Shown one piece after another: positions 1 to 7,756 of a DNA stretch of 64,000 nt. Origin of the DNA: Mycolicibacterium chubuense (GTDB lineage: Bacteria > Actinomycetota > Actinomycetes > Mycobacteriales > Mycobacteriaceae). How positions within the stretch are numbered: position 1 is the first letter of the stretch; the number at the start of each line of letters is the position of its first letter. Both the position numbers and the translations under genes were made by a program. The DNA is taken from the NCBI RefSeq assembly GCF_001044255.1, contig NZ_JYNX01000035.1:38575-102574 (forward strand). The letters run 5' to 3'. Under the pieces are notes generated by a model. The model worked only from the letters and a program-made list of their open reading frames with translations, was not told where the DNA came from and made no database searches.

Positions 1-11
1 TACTCGATGCC

Positions 12-1004
12 GTGACCACCAGCCAAAGCAGTCCGGTGCAGATCGACCCGCATGAGCCGCCGCTGTCAGCGCCGTTGAGGCTCGCTTTCGACTACACCCG
101 TTCAGTCGGACCACTCCTCGGCGAGTTCTTCACCGCTCTGCGCGAGCGACGCATCGTCGGGGTGCGCGGATCCGACGGCCGGGTGCACGTTCCGCCGGCC
201 GAGTACGACCCCGTCACCTACGAACAATTGACCGAGATCGTACCGGTGGCGAGCGTCGGCACGGTGCTGTCGTGGACGTGGCAGCCCGAGCCGCTGGAGG
301 GGCAGCCGCTGGACCGGCCGTTCGCGTGGGCGCTGATCCGCCTCGACGGCGCCGACACCCCCCTGCTGCACGCCGTCGCGGCCGACGGCCCCGAGGCCGT
401 GAGCACCGGCGCGCGGGTGCACGCCCACTGGGTCGAGGAGACCGTCGGCGCGATCACCGACATCGCCTACTTCGCCCTCGGCGACGAGGCCGAAGAGGTG
501 CCGCCGCCGGCCGAAGGACTCGACCCCGTCACGACACTCGTCGTGCCGACCTCACTCGAAGTTCTGCACACCGCGTCGATGCCCGAGAGCACGTTCCTGC
601 GCGCGCTGGAGAAGGGCACGCTGCTGGGCGCCCGTTCCGGCGATGACGGGAAGGTGTACTTCCCGCCCCGCGAGGCGAACCCGGCCACCGGTCAAACGCT
701 CGACCAGTTCATCGAGCTGGCCGACACGGGCACGGTCACGACGTTCGCGATCATCAACATCCCGTTTGCGGGGCAACGCATCAAGCCGCCCTATGTCGCG
801 GCCTATGTGCTGCTCGACGGCGCGGACATCCCGGTGCTGCACCTGGTGTCCGACATCGACGCCAACGAGGTCCGGATGGGCATGCGCGTCAAGGCGGTCT
901 GGAAGCCCCGCGAGGAGTGGGGGCTGGGCATCGACAACATCGAGTACTTCCGGCCGTCGGGCGAACCCGACGCCGAGTACGACACCTACAAGCATCACCT
1001 CTGA
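12..1004 (+). CDS. Tandem DUF35 (OB-fold) protein, Rv3521-type
   Basis: 330-residue protein made of two DUF35-like modules, about residues 18-150 and 180-315. Each has an N-terminal helix (GEFFTALRER, then FLRALEKGTL), a conserved PP segment (HVPPAEYDP, then YFPPREANP) and an OB-fold ending in VHAHW or VKAVW. Neither half keeps the cysteines of a zinc ribbon. DUF35 proteins partner thiolase-fold Ltp enzymes, as ChsH2 does with Ltp2, and this gene lies 15 bp before ltp4, so it is probably the accessory subunit of Ltp4 and/or Ltp3. The GTG start is chosen because the ATG at 7 is followed at once by a stop. The upstream region is outside the window. Confidence 0.8.
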   Translation: MTTSQSSPVQIDPHEPPLSAPLRLAFDYTRSVGPLLGEFFTALRERRIVGVRGSDGRVHVPPAEYDPVTYEQLTEIVPVASVGTVLSWTWQPEPLEGQPLDRPFAWALIRLDGADTPLLHAVAADGPEAVSTGARVHAHWVEETVGAITDIAYFALGDEAEEVPPPAEGLDPVTTLVVPTSLEVLHTASMPESTFLRALEKGTLLGARSGDDGKVYFPPREANPATGQTLDQFIELADTGTVTTFAIINIPFAGQRIKPPYVAAYVLLDGADIPVLHLVSDIDANEVRMGMRVKAVWKPREEWGLGIDNIEYFRPSGEPDAEYDTYKHHL

Positions 1005-1019
1005 GGAGGGGCCACACCC

Positions 1020-2078
1020 ATGACTGACGTAGCAGTGGTCGGCTTCGCGCACGCACCGCATGTTCGCCGTACCGAAGGCACCACCAACGGCGTGGAGATG
1101 CTGATGCCGTGCTTCGCCGAGATCTACGCCGAGTTGGGCATCGGTGTTCCCGACATCGGGTTCTGGTGCTCGGGCTCCTCGGATTACCTTGCCGGCCGGG
1201 CATTCTCGTTCATCTCCGCGATCGACTCCATCGGGGCGGTGCCGCCGATCAACGAGTCGCACGTCGAGATGGACGCCGCCTGGGCGCTCTACGAGGCCTA
1301 CATCAAGATCCTCACCGGCGAGGTGGAGACCGCGCTGGTATACGGGTTCGGCAAGTCCAGCGCCGGCACGCTGCGGCGCGTGCTCGCGCTGCAGACCGAT
1401 CCGTACACCGTCGCGCCGCTGTGGCCTGATTCGGTCAGCATGGCCGGGCTGCAGGCCCGGTTCGGGCTGGACGCGGGCACGTGGACCGCCGAGCAGATGG
1501 CCCAGGTGGCGCTCGAATCGCTGAACGCTGCCCCTCGCGTAGACCGCATCGAGGGCGGCAGCATCGAGGAGCTGCTGGAGCGTCCGTACTTCGCAGAACC
1601 GTTGCGCCGCCACGACATCGCGCCGATCACCGACGGCGCGTCCGCGATCGTGCTGGCCGCCGGTGACCGCGCCCGCGAACTGCGTGAGCGGCCCGCCTGG
1701 ATCACCGGTTTCGAGCATCGCATCGAGACGCCGGTGCTCGGCGCCCGCGACCTGACCACCTCGCCGTCGACGGCGGCGTCGGCGCAGGCGGCCACCGGCG
1801 GGGACACCTCCTCCATCGAGGTCGCCGAGCTCTACGCACCGTTCAGCCACCAGCAGCTGATCCTCAAGGAGGCCATCGGCCTCGATGATGCGACGAGGAT
1901 CAATCCGTCCGGCGGCGCGCTCGCCGCCAACCCGATGTTCTCTGCCGGCCTGGAGCGGATCGGCTTCGCCGCCCGGCACATCTTCGAGGGCAACGCCTCC
2001 CGCGTGCTGGCGCACGCCACGAGCGGCCCTGCGCTGCAACAGAATCTGGTCGCGGTTTTGGAGGGTGACTTGCGATGA
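1020..2078 (+). CDS. ltp4: Thiolase-fold lipid-transfer/aldolase-type protein Ltp4
   Basis: 352 residues, thiolase superfamily, SCP-x/Ltp branch. Visible features are a CSGSSD segment near residue 50 at the position of the thiolase nucleophile loop, INPSGGALAANP in the C-terminal half, and the terminal HATSGPALQQN loop. Ltp3 and Ltp4 are associated in rhodococci with degradation of C24-branched sterol side chains, and the related Ltp2 is a retro-aldolase. A carbon-carbon lyase role acting with the neighbouring DUF35 protein is therefore inferred. An AGGAGGGG ribosome-binding site lies 5-10 nt before the ATG. The stop overlaps a 10-codon open frame leading to ltp3, suggesting translational coupling. 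Confidence 0.8.
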   Translation: MTDVAVVGFAHAPHVRRTEGTTNGVEMLMPCFAEIYAELGIGVPDIGFWCSGSSDYLAGRAFSFISAIDSIGAVPPINESHVEMDAAWALYEAYIKILTGEVETALVYGFGKSSAGTLRRVLALQTDPYTVAPLWPDSVSMAGLQARFGLDAGTWTAEQMAQVALESLNAAPRVDRIEGGSIEELLERPYFAEPLRRHDIAPITDGASAIVLAAGDRARELRERPAWITGFEHRIETPVLGARDLTTSPSTAASAQAATGGDTSSIEVAELYAPFSHQQLILKEAIGLDDATRINPSGGALAANPMFSAGLERIGFAARHIFEGNASRVLAHATSGPALQQNLVAVLEGDLR

Positions 2079-2107
2079 GCCGCTCGCGCGAAGAGGAGAT
2101 GATGTAG
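2075..2107 (+). other. Ten-codon open frame linking ltp4 and ltp3
   Basis: An ATG overlapping the ltp4 stop (ATGA) opens a short frame reading MSRSREEEMM, with its stop 2 nt before the ltp3 ATG. It contains the AAGAGGAG ribosome-binding site of ltp3. It may act as a translational coupler, or it may be a chance open frame over a GCGCGAAGAGGAG leader. No independent product is claimed. Confidence 0.35.
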
Positions 2108-2109
2108 TC

Positions 2110-3285
2110 ATGGCCAAGAATCTCGCCGCCGTCCTGGGCACCGGCCAGACCAAGTACGTCGCCAAGCGCAAGGACGTCTCGATGAACGGCCTGGTGCGTG
2201 AGGCGATCGACCGCGCGCTGGTCGACGCGGGCGTGACGATGGCCGACATCGACGCGGTCGTCGTCGGTAAGGCGCCGGACTTCTTCGAGGGCGTCATGAT
2301 GCCCGAACTGTTCATGGCCGACGCGACCGGGGCGACGAACAAGCCGCTGATCCGCGTGCACACCGCCGGCTCGGTGGGCGGGTCGACGGCGATCGTGGCG
2401 GCCAGCCTGGTGCAGTCGGGCAAGTACCGCCGGGTGCTGACGATGGCGTGGGAGAAGCAGTCCGAGTCGAACGCCATGTGGGCGTTGAGCATTCCGGTGC
2501 CGTTCACCAAGCCGGTCGGTGCGGGTGCGGGCGGCTACTTCGCCCCGCACATCCGCGCCTACATCCGGCGCTCCGGCGCACCGACGCACATCGGCGCGAT
2601 GGTCGCGGTGAAGGACCGGCTCAACGGGACCAGGAATCCCCTGGCGCACTTGCATCAGCCCGACATCACGCTGGAGAAGGTGATGGAGTCCCCGATGCTG
2701 TGGGATCCGATCCGCTACGACGAGACGTGCCCGTCCTCGGACGGCGCGGCCGCGCTGGTGATCGGGGACGAGGCCAGCGCCGACGCGCGTGTCGCCGACG
2801 GGCATCAGGTCGCGTGGATCCACGCCACCGCGCTGCGCACCGAACCGCTGGCCTACGCGGGCCGCGATCAGGTCAATCCGCGGGCCAGCCGGGACGCCGC
2901 GGCGGCGCTGTGGAAGGCCGCCGGGATCACCAGTCCGATCGACGAGATCGACGTCGCGGAGGTGTACGTGCCGTTCTCGTGGTACGAGCCGATGTGGCTG
3001 GAGAGCTTGGGTTTCGCCCCCGAGGGCGAGGGCTGGAAGCTGACCGAGGCCGGCGAGACGGCGATGGACGGCCGTATCCCGTTCAACCCGTCGGGCGGAG
3101 TGCTGTCGTCCAATCCGATCGGTGCCTCCGGCATGATCCGATTCGCCGAATCGGCCATCCAGGTGATGGGCAAGGGCGGCGAGCACCAGGTGCCGGGTGC
3201 GCGCAAGGCCCTTGGCCACGCGTACGGCGGTGGCGCACAGTACTACTCGATGTGGGTGGTCTCCAGCGACAAGCCCGGCGCGTGA
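2110..3285 (+). CDS. ltp3: Thiolase-fold lipid-transfer/aldolase-type protein Ltp3
   Basis: 391 residues, close to the family length. The ATG at 2110 is preceded by AAGAGGAG, while the frame open further upstream overlaps ltp4 and is not coding. The protein has the Ltp thiolase layout: an N-terminal half with HTAGSVGGSTAI near residue 80, a C-terminal half with FNPSGGVLSSNPIG, and a terminal HAYGGGAQYYSMW loop. Ltp3 is reported in actinobacteria as required with Ltp4 for C24-branched sterol side chains. The exact reaction is inferred from Ltp2. The stop overlaps the next gene by one base (TGATG), so ltp4, ltp3 and the F420 oxidoreductase probably form one transcript. Confidence 0.8.
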   Translation: MAKNLAAVLGTGQTKYVAKRKDVSMNGLVREAIDRALVDAGVTMADIDAVVVGKAPDFFEGVMMPELFMADATGATNKPLIRVHTAGSVGGSTAIVAASLVQSGKYRRVLTMAWEKQSESNAMWALSIPVPFTKPVGAGAGGYFAPHIRAYIRRSGAPTHIGAMVAVKDRLNGTRNPLAHLHQPDITLEKVMESPMLWDPIRYDETCPSSDGAAALVIGDEASADARVADGHQVAWIHATALRTEPLAYAGRDQVNPRASRDAAAALWKAAGITSPIDEIDVAEVYVPFSWYEPMWLESLGFAPEGEGWKLTEAGETAMDGRIPFNPSGGVLSSNPIGASGMIRFAESAIQVMGKGGEHQVPGARKALGHAYGGGAQYYSMWVVSSDKPGA

Positions 3286-4166
3286 TGCAGTACACCTGCA
3301 GCGTGGCGATGGGACCCATCGACCAACTGCTCGAGATCGCCCGCACCGCCGAGGAGGTGGGCTTCGACTCGATCGCGCTGCCAGACTCGCTGTTCTACAT
3401 GGAGAAGCAGTCGGCGGACTACCCGTACACCCCCGACGGCTCGCGGATGTGGAACGAGGACACCCCGTGGGTCGACCCGCTGATCGCCGCGGGCGCGATG
3501 GGGGCGGTGACCTCGACGCTGCGCTTCTACACCAACGTGATGAAGCTGGGCTCCCGCAATCCGCTGCTGCTGGCCCGGCAGGTCGGCTCGGTGGCGAACC
3601 TGACGGGTGACCGGTTCGGATTCGGGGTCGGGATCGGCTGGGCGCCGGAGGAATTCGAGTGGTGCGGGGTGCCCTACGCCAAGCGTGGCAAGCGCGTCGA
3701 CGAGATGATCGAGGTGATCAAGCTGGTGCTCGGCGGCGGCATGGTCGAATTCCACGGCGAGTTCTACGATTTCGATCGACTGCAGATGAGCCCCGCTCCG
3801 AGTGCACCGGTGCCGTTCTACGTCGGCGGCCACACCGACGTCGCGCTCAAGCGCGCCGCCCGCGTCGGCGACGGATGGACGAGTGCGATGATGACCGGCG
3901 AGCAGCTCGCCGAGACCATCGGCAAGATCAACGCGCTGCGCGCCGAATACGGCCGGGCCGACCAGCCGTTCGAGTTCCAGGCCGTCTGCATCGACAAGTT
4001 CGGCGTCGACGGCCATCGTGAGCTCGCCGAAGCGGGCGTCACCGACAACATCGTGATCCCCTGGGTGTTCGACGGACTCGGCTTCGACGCGCCGATCGAG
4101 CAGAAGAAGGACTCGCTGAAGCGCTTCGCCGACACCTACATCCACTCCGGCTGGCAAGACCGCTAG
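3285..4166 (+). CDS. LLM-class F420-dependent oxidoreductase
   Basis: 293-residue luciferase-like TIM-barrel protein. It shows VGFDSIALPDS near the N-terminus, a GDRFGFGVGIGWAPEEFEW block with the glycine-rich F420 pocket typical of Rv2161c-type enzymes, and PVPFYVGGHTDVALKRAAR in the phosphate-binding region. The substrate is unknown. Its place after ltp3, sharing the TGATG junction, suggests a redox step on a sterol intermediate. Its 3' end overlaps the convergent tetR-type gene by 4 bp. Confidence 0.8.
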   Translation: MQYTCSVAMGPIDQLLEIARTAEEVGFDSIALPDSLFYMEKQSADYPYTPDGSRMWNEDTPWVDPLIAAGAMGAVTSTLRFYTNVMKLGSRNPLLLARQVGSVANLTGDRFGFGVGIGWAPEEFEWCGVPYAKRGKRVDEMIEVIKLVLGGGMVEFHGEFYDFDRLQMSPAPSAPVPFYVGGHTDVALKRAARVGDGWTSAMMTGEQLAETIGKINALRAEYGRADQPFEFQAVCIDKFGVDGHRELAEAGVTDNIVIPWVFDGLGFDAPIEQKKDSLKRFADTYIHSGWQDR

Positions 4167-4738
4167 ACACAGCCGCGCCACACGGTGTCGACCAGGGCGG
4201 TGACCGCCTCGTCGGACAGCGGCGGCATGCCGAACACGAGCCGGTAGTAGGGAGGCGACACCAGCGCGTCGACCACCACCTCGATGTCGGCGCCGGCGTC
4301 GAGTTCCCCGGCGGCGACGGCGTCGCGCAGCGCTGTCACCACCGCGGCGCGCCGCGGCTCGATCCATTTCTCGAGCAGCGCCGACTGGATCGCCGGATCC
4401 CCTGCCGCGGCGGACATCACGTTGCGCAGCAGCGGCCCCACGGTCGGGTCGGCCAGGATGGCGTTGAGCGCCCCGACGTGATGGATCAGCGCCTGCGCGG
4501 TCGTGCTTCCGGGTGGGCGCACGATCGATTCGCGCACCGAGTCGAGCAGACCCTCGAGCACGATCGCCGCCGCCGACGGCCACCACTTGTAGATGGTCGT
4601 CCGGCTGACTTCCGCGCGCCGGGCGATCGCGTCGATCGTCGCCGCGCCGGGGCCGCCGTGGCGTGCCAAGTCTGCCGCGGCGGCGAGTACGGCACTACGT
4701 ACGGCTTCGCTGCGGGGACGTCCGCGGCGGGTGGCCAT
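4163..4738 (-). CDS. TetR-family transcriptional regulator
   Basis: 191 residues. The N-terminal TetR HTH covers about residues 9-55 (ATIDAIARRAEVSRTTIYKWW). The C-terminal ligand domain is followed by a GCV end. The gene begins 9 bp after the stop of the MFS gene on the same strand, so it is probably the local repressor of that exporter operon. It is not KstR: that gene lies elsewhere in known genomes and its sequence differs. A 12-bp palindrome upstream of the MFS gene is a candidate operator. The ligand is unknown. Confidence 0.85.
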   Translation of the reverse strand: MATRRGRPRSEAVRSAVLAAAADLARHGGPGAATIDAIARRAEVSRTTIYKWWPSAAAIVLEGLLDSVRESIVRPPGSTTAQALIHHVGALNAILADPTVGPLLRNVMSAAAGDPAIQSALLEKWIEPRRAAVVTALRDAVAAGELDAGADIEVVVDALVSPPYYRLVFGMPPLSDEAVTALVDTVWRGCV

Positions 4739-4747
4739 CCGCCAACC

Positions 4748-5965
4748 CTAGAACCGACGTGCCCCGGCCAGCGTGACAACCAGGCAGCCCAGTGCGACGA
4801 CCGCCCCCACGCCGAACATCACCGGGTAGCCCACCCCCGACGCGAAGCCGTACGCCAGCACGGCAGGCACTCCGAAGCCCAGATAGCTGAGGCTGTAGAA
4901 CAGCGCGGTCATCCCGGCCAGGTCGTCGGGACCGGCGAGGCGCTGGATCTCCTGCAGCCCGGCCAGCAGCGCCATCCCGTACCCCGCGCCGAGCACTGCG
5001 GCCGCCACGAGCGCCGCGGGCACCGTCAACGTCGCGGCCGCCCACGCCGCGCAGCCCATCCCGGCAGCGATCAGCAGCAGCGCGATCGCCACCCCGCGGG
5101 GTCCGTCGGCGCCCAGCGTCCGTCCGGCCCGCTGCACCGCGAAACCCACGCCCAGCGCCACGACGCACAGCAGCGCCGAGAACGCGATCGGGGTGCCGCC
5201 TGCGCGGTCGGCCATCAGCGCGGGCAGCACCGCGTAGGCCGAGCCCGCCGCACCGAACACCCAGGGCGCGACCGGCAGCACGACGAGCAGGAAGCGCCGC
5301 CGCACCGGCGCCGGGACGGCCAGGTCCGTCCACCACGGGCGGCCGGACTCGTGGCGCTGCCGGGTCTCGGGTGCGACGGTGAGCACGGCCGCGGCCGCCA
5401 GCGCCATGGCGGCGTTGCAGGCGTAGGACAGTACCGCGGGTGCCGGACCCCACTGGGCGAGTATGCCCGCCGCACCCGCGCCGAGGCCGAAACCCGCCGT
5501 CAGGCTCATGGCAGCGCGCCGGGCGCCGGCCGTCCCGTCGCCCCACGGCGGGGCCGACAGCTCCTTGAGCCAGCTGCCGCCCACGGCCATCGCCAGGCCG
5601 AGCGCCAGCCCACTGAACACGCGGCCCGCGGCGAGCACCGTTGCCGACTGGGCACCCGCCGCCAGGATCAGCGAGCCTGCCGCGGCCAGCAGCGGAGCCG
5701 GCAGCATCAGGGGGCGGCGGCCGAAGCGGTCCGACAGCGGTCCACCGACGAGCAGCGCGGGCACGATGCCCAGGACGTACGCGAACAGCAGCAGGTCGAC
5801 CGTCAGCGCGGAGAAGCGCTCGCCCTCGCGGTACATGACCAGCAGCGGGGTGAACTCGTTGCCGCCCCACGCGACCGCGAACGTCGCCGCGGCGACGGCG
5901 AGCCAGCGTCGCGACGCCACCACCGCGCGGTTCGGGGTCTCCGTAATAGTGGACACGCTGTGCAC
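4748..5965 (-). CDS. MFS transporter
   Basis: 405 residues with about 12 hydrophobic segments and the MFS loop motif GGPLSDRFGRRPLM between TM2 and TM3. The GTG start at 5965 is chosen because a GGAG lies 6 nt before it; a second GTG lies 9 nt further in. Residues encoded upstream of it are not protein-like. It is a drug or metabolite exporter of unknown substrate, in an operon with the TetR gene downstream. It diverges from kshA across 166 bp. Confidence 0.8.
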   Translation of the reverse strand: MHSVSTITETPNRAVVASRRWLAVAAATFAVAWGGNEFTPLLVMYREGERFSALTVDLLLFAYVLGIVPALLVGGPLSDRFGRRPLMLPAPLLAAAGSLILAAGAQSATVLAAGRVFSGLALGLAMAVGGSWLKELSAPPWGDGTAGARRAAMSLTAGFGLGAGAAGILAQWGPAPAVLSYACNAAMALAAAAVLTVAPETRQRHESGRPWWTDLAVPAPVRRRFLLVVLPVAPWVFGAAGSAYAVLPALMADRAGGTPIAFSALLCVVALGVGFAVQRAGRTLGADGPRGVAIALLLIAAGMGCAAWAAATLTVPAALVAAAVLGAGYGMALLAGLQEIQRLAGPDDLAGMTALFYSLSYLGFGVPAVLAYGFASGVGYPVMFGVGAVVALGCLVVTLAGARRF

Positions 5966-5994
5966 TATATCTCCGTCGGTAGGTCCACGACGAC

Positions 5995-6006
5995 GCGGGT
6001 ACCCGC
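5995..6006. promoter_or_regulatory. 12-bp palindrome, candidate TetR operator
   Basis: GCGGGTACCCGC is a perfect palindrome 30 bp upstream of the MFS GTG start, between the MFS and kshA promoters. It could be the operator of the adjacent TetR regulator. Only the symmetry and position support this; it could be chance in GC-rich DNA. Confidence 0.3.
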
Positions 6007-6088
6007 TGCCCGACAATGGTTCGGGGTGGGATAGGCAACATTTTCCGCAGGTGAACGTCCATTGGATTGCGCGACAGAGGCCAAAAAC

Positions 6089-6102
6089 TGTAACGTGTTC
6101 TA
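6089..6102. promoter_or_regulatory. KstR box upstream of kshA
   Basis: TGTAACGTGTTCTA matches the published KstR consensus TNNAACNNGTTNNA at every fixed position. It sits 29 bp before the kshA GTG, so repression of kshA in the absence of sterol CoA-esters is expected. It could also affect the divergent MFS gene. Confidence 0.85.
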
Positions 6103-6131
6103 ATTCGAGAGATGAAATGGGGAGGCCCGAG

Positions 6132-7283
6132 GTGAGCACCGATACTGCGGGGACCGCGAGCATTCGTGAGATCGACACGGGCACGCTGCCCGACCGCTTC
6201 GCGCGCGGCTGGCACTGCCTGGGGCCGGTCAAGGACTACCTCGACGGCCAGCCACACGGCATCGAGATCTTCGGCACCATGCTCGTCGTCTTCGCCGACT
6301 CGGCGGGCGAGCTGAAGGTGCTGGACGGTTACTGCCGACACATGGGCGGAAACCTGGCGCAGGGCACCATCAAGGGCGACGAGGTCGCCTGCCCGTTCCA
6401 CGACTGGCGGTGGGGCGGGGACGGCAAGTGCAAGCTCGTCCCCTACGCCAAGCGCCCCCCCCGGTTGGCGCGCACCCGCGCCTGGCACACCGACGTGCGC
6501 GGCGGGCTGCTGTTCGTGTGGCACGACCACGAGGGCAACCCCCCGCAAGAAGAGGTCCGCATCCCCGAGATCCCCGAGTGGGCCAGCGGCGAGTGGACCG
6601 ACTGGAAATGGAACACGATGCTCATCGAGGGCAGCAACTGCCGCGAGATCATCGACAACGTCACCGATATGGCGCACTTCTTCTACATCCACTTCGGGCT
6701 GCCGACGTACTTCAAGAACGTCTTCGAGGGGCACATCGCCTCGCAGTACCTGCACAACGTGGGCCGACCCGACATCAACGACATGGGCACCGCCTACGGC
6801 GAGGCCAAGCTCGACTCCGAGGCCAGCTACTTCGGGCCGTCGTTCATGATCAACTGGCTGCACAACACCTACGGCGACTTCAAGGCCGAGTCGATCCTGA
6901 TCAACTGCCATTACCCGGTGACCCAGGATTCGTTCGTCCTGCAGTGGGGCGTCATCGTCGAAAAGCCCAAGGGCCTGGACGACAAGACCACCGAGAAGCT
7001 CGCCGACGCGTTCACCGACGGGGTCAGCAAGGGCTTCCTGCAGGACGTCGAGATCTGGAAGCACAAGACCCGCATCGACAATCCGCTCCTGGTCGAGGAG
7101 GACGGCGCCGTCTACCAGATGCGCCGCTGGTACCAGCAGTTCTACGTCGACGTCGCCGACGTGACACCGGACATGACCGACCGCTTCGAGATGGAGGTCG
7201 ACACGACGGTGGCCAACCAGAAGTGGCATGTCGAGGTCGAGGAGAACCTCAAGGCCCGGGAAGCCGAGAAGCAGGCCACGTGA
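6132..7283 (+). CDS. kshA: 3-ketosteroid 9-alpha-hydroxylase, oxygenase component KshA
   Basis: 383 residues, matching KshA length. The N-terminal Rieske domain has ligands C68/H70 and C87/H90 (CRHMGG and CPFHDW). The mononuclear iron site has H182 and H187 in NVTDMAHFFYIHFG. The enzyme 9-alpha-hydroxylates 4-androstenedione or its 1,4-diene, which causes ring B opening, and needs the reductase KshB, which is not in this window. The GTG at 6132 gives the expected N-terminus (VSTDTAG) and follows GGGGAGG. The stop overlaps the next gene by 4 bp (GTGA). Confidence 0.95.
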   Translation: MSTDTAGTASIREIDTGTLPDRFARGWHCLGPVKDYLDGQPHGIEIFGTMLVVFADSAGELKVLDGYCRHMGGNLAQGTIKGDEVACPFHDWRWGGDGKCKLVPYAKRPPRLARTRAWHTDVRGGLLFVWHDHEGNPPQEEVRIPEIPEWASGEWTDWKWNTMLIEGSNCREIIDNVTDMAHFFYIHFGLPTYFKNVFEGHIASQYLHNVGRPDINDMGTAYGEAKLDSEASYFGPSFMINWLHNTYGDFKAESILINCHYPVTQDSFVLQWGVIVEKPKGLDDKTTEKLADAFTDGVSKGFLQDVEIWKHKTRIDNPLLVEEDGAVYQMRRWYQQFYVDVADVTPDMTDRFEMEVDTTVANQKWHVEVEENLKAREAEKQAT

Positions 7284-7744
7284 ACGACACCCCGGATGTG
7301 GACCGGCTCGCACGGTCGATGCTGCTGCTGCACGGGCATGACGACGAGGAGCACGAGCACGGCCACCATCCGGCCCCCGACGGCGCAACGCCCGGATCAT
7401 GGCGCAAGGCACCGGATTTCGCCGCCGATCCGGACCGCGCCGCCGCTGTGCGGGAGAGCACGCAGCGCGATCGCGAACGGTACCTGACCTCGGGCCTGGC
7501 GTCGGTGGACTGCCGCTTCTGCCACGTCGCGGTGCGCGTCAAGAAGCTCGGGCCGACGCACACGTCCGTGCAGTGGACCTCCGAGGCAACCACACGGTGC
7601 GCGCACTTCGCCGAGATTCGCGCGGCCGGCGGCGATCCCGCGCGGGAGCGGTCGTGCCCGCGCCTGGCGGACAGCATCCGCCACGCCGTCGCGGAGGGCT
7701 GCCTGGAGGAGTACTCCAGCGCGCCCTCCCCCGGTGACGGCTGA
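7280..7744 (+). CDS. Conserved small protein, Rv3527-type, histidine-rich N-terminus
   Basis: 154 residues, translationally coupled to kshA by a GTGA overlap. The N-terminal third is rich in His, Asp and Glu (HGHDDEEHEHGHH, residues 18-30), which could bind metal. The core has a CRFCHVAVRVKKLG segment, a later Cys in TRCAHF and another in RSCPRL. The position equals Rv3527 after kshA. The Cys/His content would suit a metal-cluster or electron-transfer accessory of KshA, but this is inference. No domain is recognised with confidence. Confidence 0.75.
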   Translation: MNDTPDVDRLARSMLLLHGHDDEEHEHGHHPAPDGATPGSWRKAPDFAADPDRAAAVRESTQRDRERYLTSGLASVDCRFCHVAVRVKKLGPTHTSVQWTSEATTRCAHFAEIRAAGGDPARERSCPRLADSIRHAVAEGCLEEYSSAPSPGDG

Positions 7745-7756
7745 CCTTCCCGCCGC

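Noticed and set aside
552-2510. Long minus-strand open frame (652 codons) over the DUF35 and ltp genes
   Set aside because: It lies antisense to clearly conserved genes, has arginine- and alanine-rich composition typical of GC-rich shadows, and matches no family.
4163-4738. The TetR gene as kstR
   Set aside because: Its sequence differs from KstR and it is paired with an MFS gene; the KstR2 gene is clearly at 45267-45875.
5463-6131. Upstream extension of kshA into the divergent MFS gene
   Set aside because: GTG 6132 gives the known KshA N-terminus with a ribosome-binding site. The extension is antisense to MFS.
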